Shown in pieces: positions 12,401 to 24,479 of a stretch of DNA of 60,000 bases. The stretch's first letter is position 1; every line of letters begins with the position of its first letter. The position numbers and the translations under genes were made by a program. The stretch is from Gnetum montanum (Eukaryota > Streptophyta > Gnetopsida > Gnetales > Gnetaceae): contig MNCI01007652.1 of NCBI GenBank assembly GCA_015680685.1, positions 69,851 through 129,850 of the forward strand, given 5' to 3'. The notes under the pieces are model-generated. The model was not told the origin of the DNA. It did not search any database and was given only the letters and a program-made list of their open reading frames with translations.

Positions 12401-13280
12401 AGTGTGTAGACTAGTTTCTCATGCCATCATCCTTTGCTATTGCTTAGCATTTTCTTGAGAAGGTTGATGATGACATTGTTAGTGGCCTCTACTTGGCCAT
12501 TTACCTAAGGATAGTATAATGATGAAAAGGAATGTTTGATGCCAAAGTACTCACAAAGGGCTTTGGTTTTAACACTACTAAACTATGGTCCTTTTTCTTT
12601 CACTATTTTCATGGGCAAGCCAAAACAGGGAACTATGTTGTTCAACGCAAACTTGCAAACTTGTTGCAATGTTTTCTTCCTAAGGGGAATAGATTTGATT
12701 CACTTGGTGAAGTATTCCATTGTAGTTATTATGAATATATTCCCTACAAAGGACTTAGGTGCTATGGGTAGAATGATGTCTAGGCCACAATGTTAGAACA
12801 ACCATGTGATTTGAATTGTGTGCAATTTAGTTGGTGGAATGTGCATTAAGTTGCTATGCCATTGATAAGTGTTGCATGTTTTGAATGTTGAGATGAAATT
12901 TCTTTTCATGTAAGACCAATAGTAGCCTAGCTATCTAATTTTTGTTGCTATTTTCCTAGGTGCTATGTGGCCAACACATAGTCCCTCGTGGATTTGGTTA
13001 AGGATTGTTTGTGCTTCGCTATTGCTTACGTAGGTTAGTAGTATGACATAATAGGATTTGTGACATAGTGTGTTACCACCCATGATGAGGTATTGCCATG
13101 GACATTTATGTACTACATATTTTTAGATAATAGTTAAATGTTGCAAAGTCTCATCCTATAGAAGGTATGCCTTGATGTTGTTATAGCACTCTACCATGTG
13201 CATTGTGCTTATTGAGGCTATGAATAGAATGTTAGTGATTTCTGTGATAGGCATAATGCAATCCACCACCAAGGTGGGAA
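12400..13280 (-). pseudogene. Element A integrase remnant
   Basis: The minus strand gives GLDIILPIAPKS (catalytic-core block with its Asp), IPLRKKTLQQVCKF, and NGQVEATNNVIINLLKKML, which contains the Glu of the D-D-E triad. Upstream, near 13150-13060, is a histidine/cysteine region matching the zinc-binding N-terminus (EGLCVGHIAPRKIATKIR). Stops are scattered through it. It corresponds module for module to element B integrase at 46640-47783. The C-terminal part is not recognisable. Confidence 0.8.
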
Positions 13281-13289
13281 ATGCATCGA

Positions 13290-13890
13290 ACATGCTAGGC
13301 ATGATGCAAAGGGCTAACATGGCTAGTGAGTCAGCAATGGAATTTTCATTTTAGGGAATATGTTGGACACCAGTAGTTGCAAAGTGTTGAAGAAGGTGCT
13401 TTGCTAGGTCATAGTAAGGCTATAAATGTTATGTCTTATAGGTGTAAACCTCTATTACTTGATTGAACACTAATTGTGAGTCACCTTGGATTACTATGTG
13501 TTGGATCCCTAGGTCATGTGCTACAAGGATGCCTTAGAGGATACCTTCATACTCTGCCACATTATTGGTGTAAGAAAAAGTGAAACAATATGTGAAGGGT
13601 TGGATCACTTCAGAGGAAAATGTGAATAGCAGTGGCACTACTCCCTCGAGAGGCTAAAGCTTCATAAAAATGCAAGAGTACCTCATAGTTGTTAGGCACT
13701 TGGCTAATGCTACTACCATGCTTGTTTGGGAATTTAGGATCTATGGTTTCTTGATCATTTATGGGTGAAGCCATGAGTTGTATGGCTATAGCTTGGCCTT
13801 TTGTTGAGGCTTGCATGATGTAATGTGGGTCAAACTCCAATCTTATTTCTTTCCATGGTGCTTCTATGGATGCCATATGCTCATTGTAGG
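13290..13890 (-). pseudogene. Element A second RNase H (aRNH) with tail of first RNase H
   Basis: The minus strand from about 13876 carries the end of the first RNase H region (WKEIRLEFDPHYIMQAS, KGQAIA), then a second RNase H-like domain with HFYEALASRGSSA, NNVAEYEGIL, GDSQLVFNQV and NENSIADSLA. The first Asp of the domain is replaced by Tyr. Two RNase H domains in a row are characteristic of the Tat lineage. In this copy sequence upstream of the RNase H tail breaks off near 13890 and is followed by the antisense gene region. Confidence 0.78.
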
Positions 13891-14197
13891 TGGTAGGCTC
13901 GAGGTCTAGGCAATGAGGGTTAATGCCTCACTAAATTTCACCATGAGTCTTCATGAGGACCAAAGGTGAGAAGATTTTCTCCTACATAGCCATGTTATGT
14001 TCCTACAAAAGTAAACCAAAAAATGTTAAGTGGGACCTATTTGACCTAGTTATTATGCACAAATTAAAGAAATTAATCAAGTAAAGATTTGGCTAAGTAA
14101 TCAACTTGTATCAACTTGTACTTCCATCTTTCTTCCATTGTGTACTCTAGTATTATTAGTTGTTAGTCCATATGTTAATTGAATCATTGTATTATAG

Positions 14198-15397
14198 CAT
14201 CAGATGGTCTTGCCAGTGGTCCCACATCTACCTACTACATGGAGCCATGGGTAGAAATGCTAGATAAATTTACCTTCATGGAAGGCATTATTGAGGACAT
14301 GGTGGACTACTTGCAGCAATTAGACCTAGAGCTTGGTGTGTGTGCAATGTTTTTATTTTATGCTATCCTACTTACTACTTAAATGTTTAGCTTTTGGCTA
14401 ATATTGATCAATTGTTGTATGCCTATGGGTCCTAAGTTGTAATGGGATTGGAGCAAGGTGGCCAAAGTGGACACCCTCCTTGACCTTCCTCTTGAAGTTG
14501 ATGAGATGCCTCATCACATATACAAGACATTGAACAAATGTGTGCTTTCCTATGGAAAGGTGTTGTGGATCTATAAGCACATGAATGAGTACTTGTAGAA
14601 ATGCATGCATAAAATATAGGAGAGGGTGACTAGCCAGGATAAGAAGATCAAGGATCTTCAATCTAAATATGACTTCATAGTAGCTAGATCATAGGGAGAT
14701 GGCACTTGGCATACCTTTAAGATTGAGTATGCTAGATATTAGACAACTCTCAAAGGTAAGAAAAAGGCCACATAGGAGCTAATAGAGTATTGGATCTAGA
14801 TGGATTTACTCACCCAGAAAAACTAGGATTGGAAGAATTATAGCATAAAGGTTTATTGGAGGGGAGAAATGTAGAAGAATCACAAGCATCAGTACAAGTG
14901 AGAGTGTGATGCATACCTGTGATGGTACAAGGAGGAGTTTACCAAACGTTGTCATGTTGAGATGTTTCTTAAGGAAATCAATCCAAGGTAGGCATATGAC
15001 CAGTTCATGCATAGTATAGTCGTGAGTGACTCTTTTGTGAGATAAATTATCAACCTCTCTAAGGAGGCCTCTTCTGGTACATTTTCTATGGAGTTTCCTG
15101 CATGGACCACGATGGATAAAGGTAAGATCCTTTCAAGCATTGACTTTATCCATAAGGATTGGGTGCAACTTTTTGAGGCTAAGATCCTCGAACACTTAGA
15201 GGTTGGCCTTGGAAAGTTACCTCCAGAACTCATCAATGTAGGAACCTCTCAAGTTGGTTTTTATGCATATAGTGCATGTTTTCTTACTAATTTCATGTGT
15301 TTGTTAATGGTTGTGGTATGTTCTAGGCAATGCTACAGGCCCCAGTGATGCTGTGAAGGAAGAAAAACTTCCACCCCCACCTAGCACCACTAGTTGA
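14198..15397 (+). pseudogene. Antisense gene of element A: three 3' exons (partial)
   Basis: This gene runs opposite to A's gag-pol. Exon positions are 14198-14335, 14443-15252 and 15327-15397. An AG acceptor precedes the first (attatag). The second intron, 14336-14442, has a GTGTGT donor but AA where AG is expected. The third, 15253-15326, is GT...TTCTAG. Exon lengths of 138 and 810 nt compare with 141 and 807 nt in element B. Shared protein blocks include DKFTFMEGIIEDMVDYLQQL (B: DKFTFMKGVVDDMIDHLRKI), a MPHHIYK block and M-D-K-G-K near 15110. The middle is rich in Lys, Glu, Tyr and Trp and looks coiled-coil-like. The 5' exons seen in B are missing, consistent with the deletion that also removed RT. 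Function unknown. Several in-frame stops. Confidence 0.72.
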
Positions 15398-15619
15398 ACA
15401 TGACTAGATGTACCTCCCACTAGGATTTTTTACTATATTTGTGCCATGTGATGCTATTCATGCTATGTATTACTATGCATATTACATTTGCTAGATAATT
15501 ATTTGCTATTTGTAAAATTTTATCCCTATGTGATGATTTTATTGCATTTGCTATGAGTATGCAAGTTTGGGCCATTGCAAACCATAATGATACTAGGCCA
15601 TTGTGAGCCATGGTGATTT

Positions 15620-16470
15620 TGTTATTAGTTTAAAGACTAAATGAGCCACATGCAAGTTTAAGGCCATAATAGGAGGGATGACGCTAGCTTTTGGCCATTT
15701 TGGATAGTGTTACTAGTTTAAGACAATAGCAGGCCAAGCTGGTAGTTTAAGGCCATTTTGGGCTACAACGAAAAGGTTAAAAGTGATAGTTTAAGATCAT
15801 TTTAGGAGGCCAAAATGATAGTTTAAGGCTATTCTAGGCTATGATGATAGTTTAGGACCATTCCAAGCTATGGTGATAGTCTTAAAAGTGATAGTTTTAA
15901 GCCATTCCAGGCCGTGCATTATCATTTCTATTTAAAGCAATAGTTTAAGGCTATTTTAGGCCACATATTGCTATCTCTTTTGTGGTTGTGATAGGATTAA
16001 TAGTGATAGTTTAAGGCTAGTCTGGGCCATTGGTGATGGACTTAAAAATAATAGTTTAAGGCTGTTCTAGGCCATACATTGCTAGTTTAAGGCCATTCTA
16101 GGCCACACATTTGCTAGTTTTAGGCCATTTTGGGTCATAGTGATAATGGTAGTTTAGGGCCATTTTGGGCCTCTATGAAGGGATTAAAAGAAATATTTTT
16201 AGGCCATTTCGAGCTATGCATTTACTAGTTTTAGGTTATTCTAGGCCATAGTGATAATAGTAGTTTAGGGCCATTCTAGGCCTCTACAAAGGAATTAAAA
16301 GTGATAGTTTTAGGCCATTCTAGGCTAGACATTTCCTAATTTTAGGCCATTTTGGACCACAATAGTTTTAAGCCATTTTAAGCCACATTGATAATAGTAG
16401 TCTAGGGCCAATCTAGGCCTCTGCAAAGGAATTAAAAGCAATAGTTTTAGGCCATTCTACGTTGCTAGGT
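15620..16470. repeat. Minisatellite downstream of the antisense gene in A
   Basis: Some 20 irregular copies of a motif like agttttaggccattctaggcca, spaced 25-60 bp and often separated by gtgataatag or aaggaattaaaagtgatag. Read on the minus strand the core is GGCCTAAAATGGCCTTAAAC, the same orientation relative to gag-pol as the CCTTAAACT repeats in element B. Just before it (15425-15545) is a run of short cat/tatg repeats resembling the 18-bp array of element B. Confidence 0.85.
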
Positions 16471-16479
16471 TGCTAGTTG

Positions 16480-17060
16480 TAATTTTGGTTTTTATGGTTT
16501 TTATGCATTTTGATGTTTTTAAAGTAATAACTACATAAGTGTAAAGCTAACAAGAAAATGCATGAACAAAGTGGATGAATATGAGAACCAAGCAAATAAA
16601 TGTGTAATATAAGTAATTAAGATAAATACAAATAACATGCTACTATGTTAACCTAATGTAACACAAATGCAACAGAAGTAGAGGGTAGCGTACATGGCAT
16701 GCAAAAGTGAATAGTGGGTAGGCATCTAGCATGTTTTGAACTAAGGGGATACCTTAATCACACAATTGATTCCTAACCTAGTATAGGTTAGGGAGCACAT
16801 AGTGCATGGATTGCACTATCTAGTAATCTCCTTGACTTTCACTTGCTACATTAAAGGGCAACTCTACCCAAAGGGTGTCCTTGGTGAGGTCATTGTCTTC
16901 CATTGCTTCTTTGGGTGCATTAGCCTTATGCGTTTCATTGTCTACCATAGGTGCATCATTAGGAAATTCAACCTTTGACCCTTACTCCATATCTGTGTTT
17001 TTGATGGCCAAAGGGACAATGTTATCATCATGGATGATAACTTCACCACCTTCATGTGGA
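16480..17060 (-). other. Element A, spacer between minisatellite and protease
   Basis: AT-rich non-coding sequence followed (from about 16690) by stop-interrupted sequence that is probably the C-terminal linker of the protease region. No separate gene is recognised. Confidence 0.4.
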
Positions 17061-17735
17061 AGGTGAATCTTCTAATGAATCATAAAGGAGACGACCCACA
17101 AATGGGCTAGCTAAGGCCTACCTAGTATCAAGTTAAATCCCAACATCTCTTCTATGATGATAAATTCAATAGTGGTGGGGAATTTCTCCCCTACTAAGAA
17201 ATCTATTGTGATTGTACCCCTGATAATGACATGTGATCTATTGAAGGATTTTAGACATGTTGTTTTTGTTGGCTTAACCTAGTTTTTGAGGTCTAGCTTA
17301 GTTTTTGAGGCCTAGCTTATAAATGATGGTATATGGTACTACATCTGTTATGGCTCCATCATCAACGTGCACCCTACGAATCTTCCATTTCTTGATGCAT
17401 ATGGTGATAAACATTAGAGTTGTTATGACCTCACCATTCTTAGGATTGAACTTAATTGCCTCATCATGAAATTCTAGGGAAGTGGAACTTGGTTCCTTGG
17501 GAGTAGGAGGCAACATCACTACATGGATGTAGTTCTCATCTATAATGATTTTCTTCATAATAGGAATGGAGGTCAACATCCACACCAATGCTTCATGGTG
17601 GGTAGGTGAGATTATGAATAGGTCATACAAGCTTAGTGTTATAGTTTTTTGCTTGAGTGCTTGCTTGACTTGGGATAATGCATCCATGAAGTCATTGCCA
17701 TTGGCCATGCTTTTGTTGGCTTTGACTTCCTCCAT
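17060..17735 (-). pseudogene. Element A protease region
   Basis: On the minus strand, an open segment (17735-17298) ends in VHVDDGAITDVVPYTIIYKL, the active-site block of a retroviral-type aspartic protease in which D-[S/T]-G appears as D-G-A. A second block, MLGFNLI, typical of the protease C-terminal part, follows near 17150. Element B has the matching VNDGANTNVIP. The copy is interrupted by stops after the active site. Confidence 0.78.
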
Positions 17736-17759
17736 GCATCCTAAGAGAGAAATTTCTCA

Positions 17760-20456
17760 TGGAGGAAACTTGGGTTTTGTTGTCTTGGCCTACGCTAGGG
17801 CTCTAGTGCTTAGTTGTGATTCACTAGTTGTGGCCTCCTCAATTGTTTTGGCCATGGGGATCACAAATATAGGGACTAGCTTTGACAGATTGAGCATTCT
17901 TTGGTCTTAACATTGCCTAATCATCTTATCTATAGTATGCTCATTAGGTCTCCTATGCTACCACCTCAAGGGTCTACTAATGTCGCTAGTAGGATTGGTC
18001 CTTGGATAGGAAGGGATTGATGCATTGGCTACCATTGGGCTTTGGACAAGTGAAGGGTTAGCATGTTGTGGCGTGTTGAAAATGAAGGATGGTTGAACTA
18101 TTGTTGTTGCAACATGCTATGGTTCCTTAACCACAAAGGGGATTGTGGGTGCTTGAGGTGGTACTCTAACAATAAAAGGGGGCCTCAAACTTGTGGGGGC
18201 CAAGGGAACCCTTACACTACTAGAGGGCACCTGAATCATGAATGGCTACTACCCTAGTTCTAAACCATCATTAATGCTAATAGATTTTATGACATAGCCA
18301 ACATCATCTACATTTAGAGGGTCATTATACACACTCATGGATTGGTTTTGTAGGCTGACTGGATTTTTAGCATCGAGGACCAACTTTTCTCTATTGATCA
18401 TCTTTTATAGATCATCTTGGAAGGCTAAGCAGAAGTTCGTGCTATGACTAGAAAACTTGTGGTAATGGTAGAACCGATCTAGCCTAAAATATTTTGGGAC
18501 TAGAGGCTCATTTGGTATAATCAAAGAAGGGTTTCTAAGAAGCTCACAGTAATTTTCATGCCTTTTATGGGCATTCTTAGACATTTTCTTATATTTGATG
18601 TGCCTAGCTTTTAATAGTTTTTCTAATAGCTCTAAGGGCTTCAGTGGCAACAGGATGTACTTGGAGTGATCCTTATGCTTGAATTTAGGCCTTTGACCAA
18701 CTAACATCATGGACATGATAGATGGAGTCAAGTTGGTTAACTTAGTGCTAGGGTTGGTAGCTTTGTTGTTTCTTGGGACTTTGGGCAGCCTAGCCATTAG
18801 CCCCTGGTTGGTTACCCTAGCCTCTTTGGCTACTACTACCATTTTTGTAGTTTTCTTTCCCTTGTTCTTGTCTCTCCTCACATGTTAATTTGTGTAGGCC
18901 ATGTAGGCTAGGTCCTTACTAGCTTCTATTGCATTTTCTATGCTCTTGGTTTGGGTGAAGGCCTGGCTTAGTGATTATAGGCCTAAGTCGTATAGATTTG
19001 ACTTTATGAAGTCATTAACCATGCCATTGAAAATAGCTAAGAGATGTGCCTTGGCTATGGGCTCTAATATTTCATTTAATGAGGCACTTCATCATTGGAT
19101 GAATTTTTTCACAGGCTCTAGGTGGTGCTATTTGACTTGCATTAGCTAGTCCATGGTTGCTTTTGGCTTCAGGTTGTACTTGAAGTGTGTCATGAACTAG
19201 CTCAAGAGGTCTTCTAGAGAGGAGATATAGCCTCTAGGAAATGCATGGTACCAATCTAATTCTTTTCTATTCAATGACATGGCGAATGTGCATGTGATGG
19301 CTTATGGCCACACTTGTAGTAACAAGCACTTAGACCTAAACGTGACTAGATGCACGTTAGGGTCTCCTTTGTGGTTGTATTTTGTGAATTGAGGTAGTGC
19401 AACCCTAGTTGGTAGAGTTAGAGGTGGGACCATAGGACTTATAGGGTCATCCTAGTAGAAGTCCACCACTTTGATAATTTTAGAGGAGGTAGCTTTGAGT
19501 TGCTTCACCTCTTGTTTTTAGAATGTCTAGTCTAAAGTTTGGGATGCTCTAGCTGGCTACGCTAGTTGTATTATCCACTACGTTAATTGTGTGGCCCATG
19601 AATTAATCGTAGGTTGTGGAACCATGCAAGATGCTTGATGCATTAGCTGTATTATAGGGACAATTACTAAGGTAAGCCACGAATGTGTGGGTTGGACCAA
19701 TGCCAAGGGCACCAATGAAATAGGTGGAATGTAGGATGTTTGAGTCATTTGAGGCCTAGAGATTGGTCCTACGTGAACATATGGTTGAGCTGGCATGATT
19801 GCTATTGACAAAGATGACTGGGCAGGTTGAGATGATGCCACGAAGAATAAGTTAAAGGGAGTTTTTACATCATAATGCATGTAATGGGTTGGCACTATAG
19901 GTGTAGATCTAAGTCTAATGGAGTGGAAAGGTGATGCCAGCATTATGACCATCTCAAGTAAGATGGGTGAACTAAACCAAGAAGGGGTCAGACTAGGGAT
20001 TGCTTATTGGAAGATGCTATGAAAGGGGACCTTGTGTTTGGATCAAGCTTTGAACACATCCTCTTCATCCTATAAGGCTTCCTCATAGTTAGTTCCCACA
20101 TTATGCCCACTTTCTTGGATGAGTTGGGATAAAAACTATTGGTGGGACTCTATGAGTAGGATGATCTAGAATGAGGAAGGGATATACTTCTATTCATCCT
20201 GGTGGATTAGTTCAAAGTCTCATTTTGCCTCAATGTCAAGGAAATCTATAGGTAACCCTTCTTGGACCTTTGCATATATAAAGTTGTATTGCTCATTGCT
20301 GAGCACAACGTACTTTGGTTCTTGGCTACATAGCCTAAGGAATTTCCTTGGCCTAACCATCATAAGATTCATAAGGTTGTCAATCTTGGTCTCTTTTTGG
20401 ATAGGAAAGATATCAAGTATGTTTGAAATTGACACTAGAGGTTGATCTAGGTTCAT
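17760..20456 (-). pseudogene. Element A gag
   Basis: The gag region runs from a Met near 20456 to about 17760. A proline-rich N-terminal part (19952-19578) precedes the capsid-like core near 19420-18960 (PQFTKYNHKGDPNVHLVTF, SLEDLLS, a Q-rich block), then a basic linker (RRDKNKGKKTTK) and a zinc-knuckle-like motif Y-H-Y-H-K-F-x5-T-x2-C near 18460-18420. Element B gives the same order. Gag would coat the RNA in cytoplasmic particles. Many in-frame TAG/TGA stops fall at Gln, Trp and Arg positions. Confidence 0.78.
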
Positions 20457-20836
20457 GGTTGCAAGTCATGTTGTAAAGGGAAACTATGAAGGTTGCTAAC
20501 TGCAAAATATAGTGGACCAAGATAAAACTAACTTTATTTTGGCTAATACCACTAAATACACTCTCCACTATTAAGAGTTGACTACACTATCTATGATGAC
20601 TACGCTCTCCATTTTGAAGAGCTGACTACACTATCTATGCTGGGGATGATTACACTTCAGCTAAGGACAATATGAACTTAGCAAAATAGTGGAAAGAAGT
20701 GTAGTTTGGAGTTGCTACATGAGGTCCCAAGGGGACTAAAAATAGGGGGTCCAATCTATACTATTTGGTCAATGGACAACTATGGTGTAGAGAGCTCATG
20801 AAATAACCTCAATGGAGATTAAAAAAAGGGTTCAAG

Positions 20837-20853
20837 CCTCCTTCTAGAACTAG
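20837..20853 (-). other. Element A primer-binding site
   Basis: On the minus strand GTTCTAGAAGGAGG follows the 5' LTR end after a few bases. Element B has GGCACTAGAAGGAGG at the same place. I do not assign the tRNA. Confidence 0.6.
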
Positions 20854-20857
20854 AAAC

Positions 20858-22291
20858 TGTAGCAATCAAAAACATTGGCAGCTAGAACACTGAGGTTCAT
20901 GAGTGCATAGCCTAACCTCAAATCCATGCAAGGGCCTACTAAAGGTGGAGATGGGGCACCCTAAATGGTCTTGTCAATTAAAAAAGGACTTACTAGATGC
21001 AACAAAGGTGCAACATAGTTAGTTGTGATGCTCATGTAAGACGATGTTTAAGTGTGCAAATGGTATCAATAGTGTTAATGATGTTGGTGGTGTAAGTGGG
21101 GTTGATCATAGTGGTGTTAGTGGTGTTAATGTATGTAGACCATTGCCCATGAATATTTTTAGATGTGTCTATGAGGTAAAATAACAAAAAATGCAAGTAA
21201 AGTGTGAAATAAAATGCAAATAAAGAGAGAGAAAGAGAATAAGAGCACCACCCCAAATGCAGTTGAGTGTAGTTAACACCAAAAGGGATTAGAAGATACA
21301 TGGTGTACAACAGGTGTAGTGGATAGCATAGTCATAGTCTTGAGGGTGTATAGCCATGGAGACTAGTGCTCCATTGAGGTTTCTACATTTGTTGGGTTGG
21401 TCATTGCAGTGTACCATTGGCTATGGTACTCTAGTAGACTACAATGATCTATGGTGGTCTATAACTTAGCCTCTCTCTGGTTCATTGAAATGCCTTTGGT
21501 TTGTCAACTTTTTGATTTGCCAACCAGAATTTTCCAGCCCTAAAAACATTGAGGGTGAGGTATTTATAGGCTTAGGGTTAGCACAAAATGTAGGATGGCT
21601 ACCACATGGCAAAATGGATGATTGGAACTACACTATCACCCAACTACACTTTTCACTGAACTAGTGGTGTTATACTTTACTATGTTCTATTGAATTGTGT
21701 GAGACTGTGAGACTATGACTACATTGCCAACTACATGTGTGTGCCAAAGAGACCATAGGATACTTGAAAAAAATGAAACTTGAAGACTATGCTATGAGAC
21801 TACACTCTCCACACTCTCGCGTGAGGTTGAGCATAGTTACAATTTTTGGCCAAAAAATGAAGGTACAAAAGAAAAGAATTTTGCTAACTATACTTGTTGA
21901 AGGTGAGTTGGAGCTAAGCTAAGTGGTGTTGCCATGCTATGGAGGCTGCTAGAGGCTATTCTTGTTGACTACATTTGACTACGCTCTGGACTATGGGAGA
22001 GCATAGTTCCACACTGAAAAAATTGCAAATGACTAGTCTTCATGCTGACTATACTCTTCACAAGAGGTTGACTATGCTCTAGGGTCATGGATAGCATAGT
22101 CCTAGCACTTAGATAAAATTGAAAAAATTGATCTTTTGTGCTAACTATGCTTTTTATGAGAGGCTAATTATGCTTTGGGGTAGTGGAGAGTGTAGTCCTA
22201 AAACTTAGAAAAATTTGTAACAACTAGCTTTGTCCTGACACTTAGAGAAATTGTAGTCAAGTTTCCGTAGTCAAGATTTGGTGGTGTTTCA
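20858..22291 (-). repeat. Element A, 5' LTR (1434 bp)
   Basis: It aligns with 9745-11139 from TGTAGCAATC to GGTGTTTCA on the plus strand. It carries the same runs of gactacgctctccac-like motifs near 21960-22200. As the 5' LTR it should hold the promoter for leftward transcription, but I could not pick out a convincing TATA box. Confidence 0.88.
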
Positions 22292-22296
22292 AGGTT

Positions 22297-22420
22297 CCAT
22301 TACATGGGTTGCCTCAACATGTTCTTGGCCATGTTCTTGTTGGCCTCATCCTTCTCTAGGGCATTTCTCCCATGGTTGTGATGGACCTTCCTCTTGCAAT
22401 CTCTTCAGTCTTAGTGCCAT
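22297..22420 (-). pseudogene. Element C extra ORF, first part
   Basis: An ATG at 22420 on the minus strand opens a basic, Gln/Glu-rich segment (MALRLKRLQEEGPSQPWEK) with one TGA, running to the insertion site of element A. The same frame continues at 9744 on the far side of A. Directly upstream is TGTGTGGTTATAG, an acceptor-like sequence, so the ORF may have been expressed from a spliced RNA, as reported for some Athila-type elements. Confidence 0.6.
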
Positions 22421-24470
22421 CTATAACCACACATAATAATGGATTAGCAAATATTATGTAACTCAAAATGATTGGAATACCTTATATCATAGGAAGGTTA
22501 TACTTGGCTAAGGTGTGATTATGGTTGGATGGATTAAGTATTTAGTTATTAAATTAATCTTTGGTTTATCAAAGTTGTTGAAGGGTTAAATTCTCAAAAA
22601 TTAATGATTTGATAGCATTTTATATCTTAACCCTTTGGGGGAGTTAGGAAAAGTTTTGAAAAAATTATCTTTAAAACCTTAAGGTTTGCTACCCCCATGA
22701 CTAAGATCTTATCTTTGGTAACTGTAGAATTGAAGAACATGGTGATTCAGATAAATGGTGCGAGAGTTATAGGCTTGAGAAGGTTCTAGGCTCTAAAAAT
22801 TGTAAAAACTCCTTGGGTGTTATGGACTAAATTTGAAAAAATCAAAGTGTTTAGTAGTATTTATACTATTTTTACATTATATTGATGGGGCGTGATTGAT
22901 AGGACCTCATTGATGTGGTCTTCTTTGTCAATGGGGCTTTGTCAATGTAGATGTTAACCTCCATTGACCAAGTCAATTCTTGAAAATTACAAAGAGATTT
23001 TGAATAAAATTAGGGTCAAATGGAAGCCCAAAAAACCATGAACATGATGAAAATTTGAGAAGAGGGTGTTGATGTCCAAAAAATTGAAAAATTAAGATAA
23101 ATGGAGAAAGTGGATGGAGAATGAGAGTTCAAGGAGCATAGAATGATTTGTATAATGGAATATGTGAAAGATAGGATTTTGGAAATGTCTAAGGTGAGGG
23201 ACTTAACTAACCAAATGAAGAGATATGCAAGTGGATCCTCCCCATAGTAGGCAGATGTCCTTGTTGTCATTGCATAACCTTAACTAAGGAGTTTTTGTGC
23301 CCCACAATTTATTAATGATCATGAAAAGTTAAGGACCAACTAGAAAGAATATATGCATGAATTCCAACACGTTAGACTAAGACATTAAACATAACATAGA
23401 AACCGACAATGAGGTGAGTTATGGTAGCATAGATGAATGTTTGAGAAGGCAAAATGGAATATTGAATTAAGGTTGTTAAAAAACCCTTGTGGAATATGTG
23501 TTTAAAATGACTTGAGAAGATCCATTCGTAGTCTAGACCAAAACCAACCTCTTTCAATGACTTTACATCACCATTCCAAGATTGATCTACCCATTCAAAA
23601 CACATGAGTGCTTCCAAAAAACAACCACCATTTCATAAAGAGAAGAAAAGAGAAGTAGAAAGTGAGAGAGAGATGGCCTTAGTTAGAGCGAACCTTCAGG
23701 CATGGGTAACATGTCTTTCTAGTCTCATAATGAGTGCTTGTAGCCCATTTATTTGTCTAAGGGATGTGCTTTGAATTTCAATCATGTTTTTTTTTCTGTT
23801 TTCTCTTTTTGTTTTGAATTTTTTGATGGGAACAACACCATGCAAATACTTTATTTGACTTTCTATTAGTGGTTAGAATGAAATTATAAGAAGTTCATGA
23901 AAAGCACCCAAGCACTCAAGTAAGCAGAAGAGTACAGAGAGTATTGAGTCCCCTTGAAGTCACACTCTACAAAAACCTTTGAATCCTTCCAAATTTTGGA
24001 ACTACCAAGGTCACCAATTGTTTAAAAATTTCTTTAATGGAAGCAACCTCAAACATACAGAAGAAGAAAAACCATAGAGTTTACCTAATGGGTAGATGAT
24101 GTGGACTTATTGCTTGTTCCATAAAAATTAAACTATGTCATATTCATCAAACAATAGAATTCAAAAATAGAAACTAGACATTAATAATCACAACATTAAG
24201 CAAAAATATTCATTAGTAAATAGTATCAATGGCACTTTGTCCTATGGTAATAAATCACTTTTATTAGCAAAAATAATGAAAAGTCACACATAAACAAAGT
24301 AAAATAAAATATATATATAAGAAGGTGTAAACTAATCAAGAAAGGTAAAACATACTAACAATGTTGTAAAATAAAAAAAATGAGAAAATCAATATGATGA
24401 AAAACCAAAGAAAAAGGTAAAAATCAACAAATTGGAAAAAATGTGTAAAAAAAAAGTGAAAGGAGGAGAT
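22421..24470 (-). other. Element C spacer between integrase and extra ORF
   Basis: About 2 kb of AT-rich, stop-rich sequence. Open stretches at 23372-23617 and 23016-23270 (minus) are short and match nothing I recognise. A purine-rich patch near 23630-23670 and A-rich runs near 24370-24450 (plus strand) are present. No supported gene. Confidence 0.45.
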
Positions 24471-24479
24471 CTGGAAAAT

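Larger units (their letters stand above)
9745..22291 (-). mobile_element. Element A: Tat-lineage Ty3/gypsy retrotransposon nested in C
   Basis: It has LTRs of 1395 and 1434 bp, a perfect target duplication, PBS and PPT. The minus-strand order is gag, protease, a long gap holding an opposite-strand gene and a minisatellite, then a second (archaeal-type) RNase H and integrase. RT and most of the first RNase H are missing. LTR ends, PPT, PBS and all protein modules match element B, so A and B are one family. A's interior is about 5.7 kb shorter, which one deletion from the first RNase H into the antisense gene would explain. It is heavily decayed. Confidence 0.88.

Noticed and set aside
15620-16470. 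Regular repeats with spacers resembling a CRISPR array
   Set aside because: Unit length and spacing vary, spacers are themselves repeats, there is no cas gene, and the context is a plant retrotransposon.
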